A stretch of DNA of 64,000 nt from Streptomyces sp. NBC_00249. GTDB taxonomy: Bacteria; Actinomycetota; Actinomycetes; Streptomycetales; Streptomycetaceae. The notes beneath the pieces are model-generated. The model saw only the letters and a list, made by a program, of their open reading frames with translations, was not told the origin of the DNA and made no database searches. This document shows positions 1-8,424 of the stretch, in pieces (the first letter of the stretch is position 1; each line of letters opens with the position of its first letter). The DNA is taken from NCBI RefSeq assembly GCF_026342355.1, contig NZ_JAPEMV010000001.1, forward strand, positions 1,426,001-1,490,000. Direction: 5' to 3'. The translations under genes and the position numbers were made by a program.

Positions 1-1
1 G

Positions 2-934
2 TCGGGCGGCGAGATCGACACGGCGATCCGGAGTCTGCAAGCGATGCGCCTCCTGCGGGACGCAGGCCAGGGCGAGGACCAACTCATCGCGGTATCGCCG
101 GACAGCGCGAAGATGCAGCTGCTCGATCCCCTGCTCCTCGAAATGCGGCGCCTCCAAGAGCACGCCGACGCGATGCGGGTGACCTACGACAGCCTCGTCC
201 ACGTATACGAGGCGGCGGCGAGCGAACGTCTGCAGCGCAAGGGCATCGAAGTGGTCCCGGACCCCAACGACGTCAGACGGGCCATCAACAGTCTGGCTGC
301 CAGTGCGACCAGCGAGGTGCTCACCTCCCACCCCGGCGGCGCTCGGCCGCCGGAGGCGCTGCACGAATCGGTCGGCAGGTCACGCGACCTGCTGGAGCGG
401 GGGGTCGGCATCCGGACCCTCTACCAGCACAGTGCCCACTTCGACGTCGGCACCGTCTCCTACGTCGAGCACTTCACGGCCCTCGGCACCCAGGTCCGCA
501 CACTCGCCGACGGCTTCCCGCAGGTCATGATCTTCGACGAGCGCCGTGCCGTCCTGCCGCTGCGCGACCAGCAGGGCGGCACGATGATCGTCAGCGACCC
601 CAGCATGGTCGACTTCGTCGTCGCCACCTTCGAACGCGCCTGGGCTGCCGCCTCCCCCTTCCCCCTCGAATACAAGCGCCAGCGGGTCATGGAGACCTCC
701 GAGGACGTCAAGCTCAGCATCATGCGCCTTCTGGTCAACGGAGATGAGGACAAGCGCATCGCCGAACGCCTCGGTATCTCGCTGCGCAGCTGCCAGCGCC
801 ACGTCTCCCAGATCATGAAGCGCATCGGCGCCCGCAGCCGCCTCCACGCCGGCTACCTCATCTCCCACCACGACCTCCTCAACCGCCCCCTGCCCGCCGA
901 CCCCGAGAAGACCGGGGTCGAGGCCGGGGGCTGA
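2..934 (+). CDS. LuxR-type HTH transcriptional regulator, 5' end outside window
   Basis: The reading frame is open from the first bases of the window, so the true start lies upstream; an internal ATG at 44 is probably not the start. About 310 residues are visible. The C-terminal 60 residues form a LuxR-like helix-turn-helix (RIAERLGISLRSCQRHVSQI, then IGARSRLHAGY). The first visible residues look like the end of an N-terminal winged helix (TAIRSLQAMRLLRDAG), which would fit the TrmB-like plus LuxR architecture common in Streptomyces. The middle is a ligand-binding-like region with no recognised motif. It is convergent with the pyrimidine catabolic operon. Target genes are unknown. Confidence 0.75.
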   Translation, partial: SGGEIDTAIRSLQAMRLLRDAGQGEDQLIAVSPDSAKMQLLDPLLLEMRRLQEHADAMRVTYDSLVHVYEAAASERLQRKGIEVVPDPNDVRRAINSLAASATSEVLTSHPGGARPPEALHESVGRSRDLLERGVGIRTLYQHSAHFDVGTVSYVEHFTALGTQVRTLADGFPQVMIFDERRAVLPLRDQQGGTMIVSDPSMVDFVVATFERAWAAASPFPLEYKRQRVMETSEDVKLSIMRLLVNGDEDKRIAERLGISLRSCQRHVSQIMKRIGARSRLHAGYLISHHDLLNRPLPADPEKTGVEAGG

Positions 935-962
935 CCGCCCCACCGGGTGTCGAGCGCCCTCA

Positions 963-992
963 CCCGGCCGGTCCTCTACGCCGACGGCCGGG
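963..992. terminator. Possible bidirectional terminator hairpin
   Basis: CCCGGCC at 963-969 can pair with GGCCGGG at 986-992 around a 16-base loop. It sits between the convergent LuxR-type gene and the oxidoreductase gene. There is no T-tract, which is usual in this GC range. The arms are short, so support is modest. Confidence 0.35.
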
Positions 993-995
993 GGG

Positions 996-1997
996 TCAGC
1001 CGTTGAGGGCCGGGATGACGTGCTCCCCGTAGGCGTCGATGGTGGACTCCCGGGCGTCGTGCATGTCGTAGAGGGCGAACTGGTCGACCCCGAGGTCGCG
1101 CAGGGCTCGCAGCTTCTCGATGTGGGCCTCGGCCGGGCCCAGCAGGCAGAAGCGGTCGACGATCTCGTCGGGGACGAAGTCGGTGGACGGGTTCCCGGCG
1201 CGGCCGTGGTGGCTGTAGTCGTAGCCCTGGCGGGCCTTGACGTACTCGGTGAGGTCGTCCGGGACCATCCCGGAGTGCTCCCCGTAGCGGGAGACGAGGT
1301 CGGCGACGTGGTTGCCGACCATGCCGCCGAACCAGCGGCACTGGTCGCGGGCGTGGGCCAGGTCCTCGCCCACGTACGCCGGGGCGGCCACGCAGATGGT
1401 GATCGCGCCGGGGTCCCGGCCGGCCCGGGCTGCGGCCTCGCGGACCGCCCTGATCATCCATTCGGTGAGGAAGGGGTCGGCGAGCTGGAGGATGAAGCCG
1501 TCCGCCTTCTCCCCGGCCAGGGCCAGCGCCTTCGGCCCGTACGCCGCCATCCACACCGGGAGCCGCCCGTCGCGGATCCAGGGGATCCGGATCGGGTTGC
1601 CGTCGACGACCGCCTCGCGGCCCTCGGCGAGGTCGCGGATCACCTCGATGGCCTCGCCGAGCCGGGCCAGGGTGTTGGGCGCGCGGCCGGCGACCCGCAT
1701 CGCCGAGTCGCCGCGCCCGATCCCGCAGACGGTGCGGTTGCCGTACATGTCGTTGAGGGTGGCGAACGTGGAGGCGGTGACCTCCCAGGTGCGGGTGCCC
1801 GGGTTGGTGACCATCGGGCCGACGTGCATCTTCCGCGTGTTGGCCAGGATCTGGCTGTAGATGACGAACGGCTCCTGCCACAGCACGGCGGAGTCGAAGG
1901 TCCAGCCGTAGCGGAAGCCGTTGCGCTCGGCGCGCTTCATGAGGCTGACGACCGCCGAGGCCGGCGGGTCGGTTTGCAGGACGAGGCCGAAGTCCAT
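996..1997 (-). CDS. LLM-class F420-dependent oxidoreductase (TIGR03842-like)
   Basis: This 333-residue protein has the bacterial-luciferase-like TIM barrel of the F420-dependent family: start MDFGLVLQTDPPAS, the GPMVTNPGTR strand and IGRGDSAMR near residue 100. The ATG at 1995-1997 is chosen because the family N-terminus begins exactly there; the frame is open further upstream but that extension is not protein-like. Family knowledge: these enzymes move hydride to or from coenzyme F420; the substrate of this one is not known. It is last in the pyrimidine operon, 44 bp after dihydropyrimidinase, so a redox step on a dihydropyrimidine or related ring is the natural guess. Confidence 0.85.
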   Translation of the reverse strand: MDFGLVLQTDPPASAVVSLMKRAERNGFRYGWTFDSAVLWQEPFVIYSQILANTRKMHVGPMVTNPGTRTWEVTASTFATLNDMYGNRTVCGIGRGDSAMRVAGRAPNTLARLGEAIEVIRDLAEGREAVVDGNPIRIPWIRDGRLPVWMAAYGPKALALAGEKADGFILQLADPFLTEWMIRAVREAAARAGRDPGAITICVAAPAYVGEDLAHARDQCRWFGGMVGNHVADLVSRYGEHSGMVPDDLTEYVKARQGYDYSHHGRAGNPSTDFVPDEIVDRFCLLGPAEAHIEKLRALRDLGVDQFALYDMHDARESTIDAYGEHVIPALNG

Positions 1998-2041
1998 GGC
2001 GGGCTGCTCCTTGCTCTTGCCGTGTGCGGCGGCGCTTGCGC

Positions 2042-3442
2042 TTACAGGTACTGGCAGGTGGAGCGGTGGACGAACGCCCCGTGGCCCGCCCGGCCGGTGT
2101 ACTGGCGCCGGTCGACGACGAGTTCGCCGCGCGAGAGGACCGTGTCGACGCGTCCGGTGATCCGCTTGCCCTCGTACGCCGAGTAGTCCACGTTCATGTG
2201 GTGGGTCTCGGCGGAGATGACCTGCTCGGCGTGCGGATCGTAGAGGACGATGTCGGCGTCGGAGCCCGGCGCGATGGTGCCCTTGCGCGGGTAGAGGCCG
2301 AACATCCGGGCCGGGCTCGCGCAGGCGATCTCGATCCAGCGGCGGCGGCTGATGTGCCCGTCCAGAACGGCCTGGTGGAGGAGGTCCATGCGGTTCTCCA
2401 CCCCCGGCAGCCCGTTGGGGATCTTGGAGAAGTCGCCCCGGCCCAGCTCCTTCTGGCCCTGGAAGCAGAAGGGACAGTGGTCGGTGGAGACCACCTGGAG
2501 GTCGTTCGTCCGCAGGCCCCGCCACAGGGCCGCCTGGTGCTCGCGGGGGCGCAGCGGGGTGGAGCAGACGTACTTCGCGCCCTGGAAGTCGGGCTCTTCG
2601 AGGTTGTCGGTGGACAGGAACAGGTACTGCGGGCAGGTCTCCCCGAAGACGGGAAGGCCCTTGTCGCGGGCGGCGGCGAGCTCGGCCACCGCCTCCTCCG
2701 CCGAGACGTGGACCACGTACAGGGGCGAGCCGGCCACCCGGGCGAGCTGGATCGCCCGGTGCGTGGCCTCGGCCTCCAGGAGCACCTTGCGGACCTCCCC
2801 GTGGTGGCGGGGGTCGGTCTCGCCGCGGGCGAGGGCCTGTTCGACGAGGACGTCGATGGCGATGCCGTTCTCGGCGTGCATCATGATCAGCCCGCCGTTG
2901 CCGGAGGCCCGCTGCATGGCGCGCAGGATCTGGCCGTCGTCGCTGTAGAAGACGCCGGGGTAGGCCATGAACAGCTTGAAGGAGGTGACGCCCTCCTCCA
3001 CGAGCAGGTCCATCTCCTTCAGGGTGTGTTCGTTGACGTCGGAGAGGATCATGTGGAAGGCGTAGTCGACGGCGCACTTGCCGTCCGCCTTGGCGTACCA
3101 GGTGTCGAGGCCCTCGCGCAGGGAGTGGCCCCTGCTCTGCACGGCGAAGTCCACGATGGTGGTGGTGCCTCCCCAGGCGGCGGCGCGGGTGCCCGTCTCG
3201 AAGGTGTCCGAGGCGAAGGTGCCGCCGAAGGGGAGTTCCATGTGGGTGTGGGCGTCGACCCCGCCGGGGATGACGTACTTCCCGCTCGCGTCGATGACGC
3301 GGTCGGCGGTCCAGGCCCCGGCCGCAGCCGAGCCGTGGGCGGCGAGCGCCGCCACCCGGCCGTCCTCGACCAGGACGTCCGCGTGGAGTTCGTCGGCGGC
3401 CGTGATGACGAGGCCGCCGCTGATCAGGGTGCGGTTGCTCAT
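2042..3442 (-). CDS. hydA: Dihydropyrimidinase
   Basis: 466 residues, usual length for D-hydantoinase/dihydropyrimidinase. It opens the dihydrouracil or dihydrothymine ring to an N-carbamoyl-beta-amino acid. Visible amidohydrolase signatures are the metal motif DAHTHMELPFGG near residue 60, the lysine (to be carboxylated) in SFKLFMAYPG near 150, VVHVSAEEA near 240 and STDHCPF near 315. The ATG at 3442 gives the standard MSNRTLISGG N-terminus. It lies 17 bp behind the aminotransferase gene and 44 bp before the F420 enzyme, so it is co-transcribed with both. Cytoplasmic metalloenzyme. Confidence 0.93.
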   Translation of the reverse strand: MSNRTLISGGLVITAADELHADVLVEDGRVAALAAHGSAAAGAWTADRVIDASGKYVIPGGVDAHTHMELPFGGTFASDTFETGTRAAAWGGTTTIVDFAVQSRGHSLREGLDTWYAKADGKCAVDYAFHMILSDVNEHTLKEMDLLVEEGVTSFKLFMAYPGVFYSDDGQILRAMQRASGNGGLIMMHAENGIAIDVLVEQALARGETDPRHHGEVRKVLLEAEATHRAIQLARVAGSPLYVVHVSAEEAVAELAAARDKGLPVFGETCPQYLFLSTDNLEEPDFQGAKYVCSTPLRPREHQAALWRGLRTNDLQVVSTDHCPFCFQGQKELGRGDFSKIPNGLPGVENRMDLLHQAVLDGHISRRRWIEIACASPARMFGLYPRKGTIAPGSDADIVLYDPHAEQVISAETHHMNVDYSAYEGKRITGRVDTVLSRGELVVDRRQYTGRAGHGAFVHRSTCQYL

Positions 3443-3459
3443 GTACGTCTCCCCCGTGG

Positions 3460-4755
3460 TCAGTTCAGGCCGCGCAGGGCCTCGGCGAGGATCTCGGCGC
3501 CCTCTTCCGCCTCGGCGACGGTGAGGGAGAGCGGCGGTGCGATCCGCAGCACGCTGGTGTTGTACCCGCCGCCCTTGCCGAGCAGCAGGCCGCCCGCGCG
3601 GGCGGCTTCCAGGACGGCGGCCGCCGCGTCGGGGTCGGCCTGGTCGGTGCCGGGCTTCGTCAGCTCCAGGCCGGCCATCAGGCCCCGGCCGCGCACCTCG
3701 CGTACGGCGGGCACGGTGGCGGCGATGGCGCGCAGCCGTTCCAGGAGGAGGCCGCCGACGCGGCGGGCGTTGCCCTGGAGGTCGTGTTCGAGGAGGTAGG
3801 CGAGGTTGGCGACGCCGGCGGCCATGGTGACCGGGGAACCGCCGAAGGTGGAGATGGAGTTCGAGTCGAGGCAGTTCATCACCTCGGCGCGGGCCACGAC
3901 CCCGCCGACGGACATGCCGTTGCCGATGCCCTTGGCGAAGGTGATGATGTCCGGCGGGCCGTTCTGGGCGTGGGCCTGCCAGCCCCAGAAGTGGTCGCCG
4001 GTGCGGCCCCAGCCGGTCTGCACCTCGTCGCTGATCCAGAGGATGCCGTGCCGGTCGAGGACCTCGCGGAAGGCCCCGTAGAGGCCGTCGGGCGGGGAGG
4101 TGAACCCGCCGACGCCCTGCACCGGTTCGGCGATCAGGGCGGCCGCTCCACCGCGCGCCTGGCCCAGTACGTCCTCCAGGTCGGCGACGGCCGCGGCGGT
4201 GAAGGCGGTGTCACCGAGGTGGGCGAAGGGACCGCGGGTGCGGACGGCGCCGTGGACGTAGTACGTCTGGAGCGGGGAGAGGCTGGTCGGGGACCAGCTG
4301 CGGTTGCCGGTGATCGAGACGGTGGAGAAGGACCGGCCGTGGTAGCTGTTGCGCATCGCCAGGATCTGGTTGGAGCGGCGGTACGTGGTCGCGAGCAGCA
4401 GGGCGGTGTCGTTGGCCTCGGTGCCGGAGGTGGTGAAGAAGACCCGGGCTTCGGGGATGCCGGACAGGGCCGCGACCCGCTCCGCCAGCTCGACCATGGG
4501 GCGGTTCAGGTAGAGGGTCGAGGAGTGGATGATCCGCCCGGCCTGTTCGGCGACGGCCTTGGTGACCTCGGGGAGGGCGTGGGCGGTCATGGTGGTGAGG
4601 ATGCCGCCGAAGAAGTCCAGGTAGCGGTTGCCTTCGGCGTCCCAGACGTGGCGGCCCTCGCCGTGGGTGAGCTCGATGGGGCGGTCGTAGTAGAGCGCGA
4701 GCCAGTCGGGCAGGACCGCGGCGTGGCGGTTGTGCAGGGGGATGGGATTGGTCAC
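3460..4755 (-). CDS. Class III aminotransferase, probable beta-alanine/aminoisobutyrate transaminase
   Basis: 431 residues of PLP-dependent fold-type I. The PLP lysine is in ITFAKGIGNGMSVGG near residue 265 and the upstream WISDEVQTGWGRTG segment carries the cofactor aspartate. The GTG at 4753-4755 is preferred because it forms a GTGA overlap with the stop codon of the upstream nitrilase gene, a strong sign of translational coupling; the frame extends upstream but without homology. In this operon the likely job is transamination of beta-alanine or beta-aminoisobutyrate released by the ureidopropionase. The substrate is inferred from context; the family is broad. Confidence 0.88.
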   Translation of the reverse strand: MTNPIPLHNRHAAVLPDWLALYYDRPIELTHGEGRHVWDAEGNRYLDFFGGILTTMTAHALPEVTKAVAEQAGRIIHSSTLYLNRPMVELAERVAALSGIPEARVFFTTSGTEANDTALLLATTYRRSNQILAMRNSYHGRSFSTVSITGNRSWSPTSLSPLQTYYVHGAVRTRGPFAHLGDTAFTAAAVADLEDVLGQARGGAAALIAEPVQGVGGFTSPPDGLYGAFREVLDRHGILWISDEVQTGWGRTGDHFWGWQAHAQNGPPDIITFAKGIGNGMSVGGVVARAEVMNCLDSNSISTFGGSPVTMAAGVANLAYLLEHDLQGNARRVGGLLLERLRAIAATVPAVREVRGRGLMAGLELTKPGTDQADPDAAAAVLEAARAGGLLLGKGGGYNTSVLRIAPPLSLTVAEAEEGAEILAEALRGLN

Positions 4756-5594
4756 GGCTGTACGAGCCCTCCGTAGGCGTCGGGGCGGCGGTCGCGGTAG
4801 AAGGCCCACTGGTCGCGGACCTCCTTGATCAGGTCGAAGTCGAGGTCCCGGACGAGGAGTTCCTCCTCCTTGTCGCTGGCGACCTCGCCGACGAACCGGC
4901 CGCGGGGGTCCACGAAGTAGCTGGTGCCGTAGAAGTCGTTGTCGCCGTACTCCTCCTGGCCGACGCGGTTGATGGCGGCGACGAAGTACTCGTTGGCGAC
5001 GGCGGAGGCGGGCTGTTCCAGCTGCCACAGGTACGCCGAGAGGCCGCGGGAGGTGGCGGACGGGTTGTAGACCAGCTGGGCGCCTGCGAGGCCGAGCGCG
5101 CGCCAGCCCTCCGGGAAGTGGCGGTCGTAGCAGATGTAGACGCCGACCTTGCCGACGGCGGTGTCGAACACCGGCCAGCCGAGGTTGCCCGGGCGGAAGT
5201 AGTACTTCTCCCAGAAGCCCTTGACCTGGGGGATGTGGTGCTTGCGGTACTTGCCGAGGTAGCTGCCGTCGGCGTCGATGACGGCGGCGGTGTTGTAGTA
5301 GAAGCCCTCCGACTCCAGCTCGAAGACCGGGACGACGATCACCATCCCGGTCTCGCGGGCGAGGGCCTGCATGCGCCGGACGGTGGGGCCGTCGGGGACG
5401 GCCTCGGCCCAGCGGTAGTGCTCGGGCTCCTGGACCTGGCAGAAGTAGGGGGCGTTGAACACCTCCTGGAAGCCGATGATCTGCGCGCCCTGGGCGGCCG
5501 CCCGGCGGGCGTGCTCCTCGTGCTTGGCGATCATCGACTCGGTGTCTCCGGTCCAGGTGGCCTGGACGAGTGCGGCGCGGACGACTTGGGCCAT
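4752..5594 (-). CDS. Nitrilase-superfamily amidohydrolase, probable beta-ureidopropionase
   Basis: 280 residues of the carbon-nitrogen hydrolase family. The catalytic triad is visible: Glu in IIGFQEVFNAPYF near residue 40, Lys in YRKHHIPQ near 115, Cys in VYICYDRHFPEGWR near 150. The ATG at 5592-5594 gives the usual MAQVVRAALVQ start and follows a GAGGAGC ribosome site. First gene of the operon. Family members with this sequence type hydrolyse N-carbamoyl-beta-alanine to beta-alanine, CO2 and ammonia, which fits between dihydropyrimidinase and the aminotransferase. An N-carbamoylputrescine amidase is an alternative, less likely here. Confidence 0.88.
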   Translation of the reverse strand: MAQVVRAALVQATWTGDTESMIAKHEEHARRAAAQGAQIIGFQEVFNAPYFCQVQEPEHYRWAEAVPDGPTVRRMQALARETGMVIVVPVFELESEGFYYNTAAVIDADGSYLGKYRKHHIPQVKGFWEKYYFRPGNLGWPVFDTAVGKVGVYICYDRHFPEGWRALGLAGAQLVYNPSATSRGLSAYLWQLEQPASAVANEYFVAAINRVGQEEYGDNDFYGTSYFVDPRGRFVGEVASDKEEELLVRDLDFDLIKEVRDQWAFYRDRRPDAYGGLVQP

Positions 5595-5761
5595 GAGCTG
5601 CTCCTCGCGACGGGAACGCCGACTTCTACGCACGTAGACGGTGTCCGTAGGGAGTCGAAGGTAGGCCTCGTCACAGCGCGGGGCAAGACCACCTTGCGCG
5701 GTTGGAGTAGTCGATCAAGTTACGTCGCCACGCGGTCGATTACGGTCAGCAGGCGGGCGCT
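5595..5761 (-). promoter_or_regulatory. Operon promoter region with TCTACG-CA-CGTAGA palindrome
   Basis: This 167-bp gap precedes the pyrimidine operon. It holds a near-contiguous palindrome, TCTACG-CA-CGTAGA, at 5625-5638, about 30 bp before the nitrilase ATG, with another CTACG-type half nearby. Its position in the leader suggests an operator, but no regulator gene is adjacent and no clear -10/-35 pair stands out. Confidence 0.35.
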
Positions 5762-7468
5762 TCAGGTAGCGGGGATCCCTGCCACGCGCAGGGCGTGGGC
5801 CAGGTCCCGGTGCCGGGTCGCGGACAGGTCCCGGGCCGCGCGGAGCAGTCGGGGAGCGAACCAGTGCGGGTCGCGGCGGGCCAGCGCGGCGGCCTCCTCG
5901 GCGGTGCGCAGGCGCACGAACGCGCCGAGCAGCGCGAGGGCCTCCCGGTCGCGGCCGGCGCCGCCGAGGGCGAGGGCGGCGTCGGCGACCTCGGCGGCGG
6001 GGCGGGCCACGCCCTGGCGCAGCAGCCGGTCGCTGTCGGCCTCCCGGCCGGCCTCCCCGAGCGCGGCGGCGGCCGCGGCGAGCCGCCCGGGCGGGAGCGA
6101 GGCCGCCTCCCAGAGCAGCGTGGCCCAGTCGGCGGCGAGCCCGGCGCGGGCCAGCTCGTCCGCGAGGCCGGGCAGCCGGTCGGCGGGCCAGGCGGCGGCC
6201 TCGCACAGCAACGCGTGCGCCTCCCCGCTCCGCCCCTGAGCCCGTAGCCCGAGCAGCACCGCGACGAACGCCTCCCGCGCCGTACCGCTACCGCGGAGAC
6301 CCCCCGGCACGGCACCCCCATCGGGGCCGCCTCCGCCGGGCCGGTCGGGCGCGTCCTGCCACCCCGCTCCCCAGCCGGCGGAACCCCCGACGCCGGTCAC
6401 GGCCTCGTACCCGGCCCCCGGGCCGGCAGCCGCTTCCGGGCCGCCTCCGCCGAACCATCCGACGTCGTCGGCCCGTTCGGCATCCGCACCCGCGCCCTGC
6501 CACGCCGGGTGCCAGGCGGGGCCGCCGGGCCCGGGGCCTGCGGCAGTGGCCTCCCGGGGCGCGGCGGACGCGGCACCGCCGACGCCCTCCGGCCCCGGCC
6601 CGGCGCCCGCCCGCGGGCCTCCGTCGGCGGGCGGGGCCGTCCAGGGCCCGGGAAGTGCGTCCGTGGGGGTTTCGGATCCCGGCGGCGGGGCGGGGGTGGC
6701 TTCCGGGGCCGGGTGGGGGAAGCGGGCGCCTCGGGGGACGGGGAGGGGGGTCGTGGCGGGGGGCGCCGCGGGGGCGGGGGCTTCGGGGGCGCCCGCGTAC
6801 CGGGCTCCCCCGGCGCGCCGGCGGGCGCCGCGCAGCCACCGGCCCTCGGCCCGCCCGGCCGGCGCCTCCCGCTGGCGCGGGACCCCGGGCAGCGGCGGCT
6901 GCGCGGGCTCCGGATCCGGCCGCCACTGCGACGGCGGCTCCAGTGGCGGCCTCGACGGCGGTTCCGGCAGCGGCAGCGGCAGGGCGCTCAGCCGGGCCGT
7001 CAGGTCCGCGTGCCGGGCGCCCGCGCGGGCGGCGTCGTCCCGGATCCAGGCCAGCTCCCGGTTCAGCGCGGCCGCCTCCGCCGGGTCGCCCACGCCGCCC
7101 AGCCGGGCGGTCAGGCTCCGCAGCGCCTCCTGGGACCGGGCCCGCTGCTCGGCGGCGGCGGGGAGCAGGGTCCGCAGCTCCTGCGCCCCGCCCGGCATCG
7201 CGTCCCACGCGGCGACCGCGGCCGCCCGCAGCCCGGCCGCGTAGGCCGCCTCCCGGGCCACCGCGTCCCGCTCCCCCGCGAGGTCCCCGAGCAGCGACTC
7301 CACCACGTCCCACGGCGGCACCGCGGCCCCCTCCAGGCAGGCCCGCATGCCGTCCGGGTCCCGGCGCAGGAACTCCCCGTACCAGCCCGCGCCCGGATCG
7401 AGTCTTTGCGTCAAACCCCGCAAGTAGTCCGTGAGTTGCCCGATCACCAGCGCAGTCGGCGTCTCCAT
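5762..7468 (-). CDS. Large Ala/Pro/Gly-rich protein with C-terminal helical repeats
   Basis: 568 residues from ATG at 7466-7468 (METPTALVIGQL); an in-frame GTG 18 bp upstream is possible. Three zones are visible. Residues 1-190 are helical and Ala-rich (LDPGAGWYGEFLRRDPDGMRA). Residues 190-370 are a low-complexity linker dominated by Pro, Gly and Ala. Residues 370-568 are a series of roughly 30-residue helical pairs (LPGLADELARAGLAADWATL, LGEAGREADSDRLLRQGVAR) that look like degenerate TPR/SEL1-type repeats. There is no signal peptide and no catalytic motif. I do not recognise a function. A scaffold or adaptor role is only a guess from the repeats. Confidence 0.7.
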   Translation of the reverse strand: METPTALVIGQLTDYLRGLTQRLDPGAGWYGEFLRRDPDGMRACLEGAAVPPWDVVESLLGDLAGERDAVAREAAYAAGLRAAAVAAWDAMPGGAQELRTLLPAAAEQRARSQEALRSLTARLGGVGDPAEAAALNRELAWIRDDAARAGARHADLTARLSALPLPLPEPPSRPPLEPPSQWRPDPEPAQPPLPGVPRQREAPAGRAEGRWLRGARRRAGGARYAGAPEAPAPAAPPATTPLPVPRGARFPHPAPEATPAPPPGSETPTDALPGPWTAPPADGGPRAGAGPGPEGVGGAASAAPREATAAGPGPGGPAWHPAWQGAGADAERADDVGWFGGGGPEAAAGPGAGYEAVTGVGGSAGWGAGWQDAPDRPGGGGPDGGAVPGGLRGSGTAREAFVAVLLGLRAQGRSGEAHALLCEAAAWPADRLPGLADELARAGLAADWATLLWEAASLPPGRLAAAAAALGEAGREADSDRLLRQGVARPAAEVADAALALGGAGRDREALALLGAFVRLRTAEEAAALARRDPHWFAPRLLRAARDLSATRHRDLAHALRVAGIPAT

Positions 7469-7800
7469 TCCGGCATTGCATCCCACCCGTGTTACGGGCG
7501 GGCTACGGGAGCCTCAAAGCTTGACGGCGATCCCGCGACCGGTCCCCTACCGCCGCTGCGGGCGTGTCGAGTCTCGCGCTCCCTCCGCCCGGGGCCCCCG
7601 AAAGGCGTCCGACGGGCCCCTGCATCAGGCCATTCACCGCACACCAATCGTGAATGCCAGAGTTCATGCAGGCCCTGCCCGCGTTCCGCTCCGTGAGACG
7701 GCCCGACATCGGACGTAATTTTCCCGTCATCCGTCCGTGATCCGCGCCAGACAATGCTTGCGCCGTACGGACCTGAGCCCTGCCCGGCCGGGGAGGCGCC
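7469..7800. other. Intergenic region with nested inverted repeats
   Basis: No convincing gene is present. The notable feature is a nested stem: CATTCAC at 7631-7637 pairs with GTGAATG at 7650-7656, enclosed by GGGCCCCTGCAT at 7614-7625 against ATGCAGGCCC at 7666-7675 (one bulge). A local AT-rich patch (GTAATTTTCCCG) near 7715 may belong to the promoter of the leftward gene. No regulator can be assigned. Confidence 0.4.
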
Positions 7801-7995
7801 TCAGCCCCTGTCCGGCGTACCGGAAGCGGGTGCGGCCCGCGGCGAGCCGGGGTGGTGCGGGGTCGCGTCGCGCGCGTCCCCCTCGTGGGGGTGGGGGTCG
7901 TCGGGGACGGTGCAGGCTGCGAGGAGGAGGCCGCCGGCCAGGAGGGCGCCGAGTGTGGCGAGGCCGAGGCGTTGCGTTGCGTTCATGGCTGACAC
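7801..7995 (-). CDS. Small lipoprotein
   Basis: 64 residues from GTG at 7993-7995, placed behind AGGTGAT, or 61 residues from the ATG at 7984-7986. A short N-terminus is followed by a hydrophobic stretch (LGLATLGALLAGGLLLAAC), so LLAAC is a textbook lipobox. The mature part is a His/Asp/Pro-rich tail of about 35 residues with no fold signature. It is predicted to be anchored at the outer face of the membrane. Function unknown. The His-rich tail (DDPHPHEGD, DATPHHPG) might bind metal, but that is inference. Confidence 0.6.
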   Translation of the reverse strand: MSAMNATQRLGLATLGALLAGGLLLAACTVPDDPHPHEGDARDATPHHPGSPRAAPASGTPDRG

Positions 7996-8162
7996 GGGAT
8001 CACCTGTGCCCCGGATTGCCGCCGTCCCACCGCCGGTTGCGCCGATCGGCCGCCCGACACTCCCGGGGTGGGCGGAACCGCTGGGCCGTCGGGGCCTGTT
8101 CCGGGGTTCGCCCCGGCCGGTACGATGTTCGGGTTTTCGCCTCCCTGTCGGAAGGTGGCCCT

Positions 8163-8411
8163 ATGAGTGGGCTGTTGGGACGCCCGTGCGCCGACTGCCC
8201 TCACGCGCAGGGCGAGCACGCGCCCTCGCCCGCACGGTGCCTGGGCGGCACCGCGCCGTTCCCCTGCCCGTGCGGGGCGTTCCGGCCCGGGGAGGGACGC
8301 GGAGCGGAGGGGTCCTCGAAGTGCGCGGAGTGCGGATCGCCGTTCGGCCGGTGCCGGTGCGCGTCCTGGTGGGAGCGGCTGCAGCCGGACCACGGGCCGT
8401 GCGGGGGCTGA
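8163..8411 (+). CDS. Small Cys/His-rich protein, putative metal binder (copy 1)
   Basis: 82 residues from ATG 8163, with GAAGG eight bases upstream. The N-terminal half reads C-x2-C-x-H-x4-H-x6-C-x8-C-x-C (CADCPHAQGEH, then CPCGAF). A second cluster follows (CAECGSPFGRCRC). Spacing of the Cys and His residues is like small zinc ribbons. It is soluble, with no membrane segment. The next gene carries the same Cys/His core behind a membrane helix, so the two look like paralogues. I know no characterised family for it. Confidence 0.6.
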   Translation: MSGLLGRPCADCPHAQGEHAPSPARCLGGTAPFPCPCGAFRPGEGRGAEGSSKCAECGSPFGRCRCASWWERLQPDHGPCGG

Positions 8412-8424
8412 GGCGGGCGCGGCT

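Noticed and set aside
2024..3799. Long plus-strand open frame opposite dihydropyrimidinase and aminotransferase
   Set aside because: It is the antisense shadow of two clear enzymes; the translation is rich in Gly, Val, Asp and Arg without any fold motif.
7503..7754. Possible 83-codon minus-strand gene
   Set aside because: No ribosome site, no domain signal, and it spans the nested inverted repeat; composition looks non-coding.
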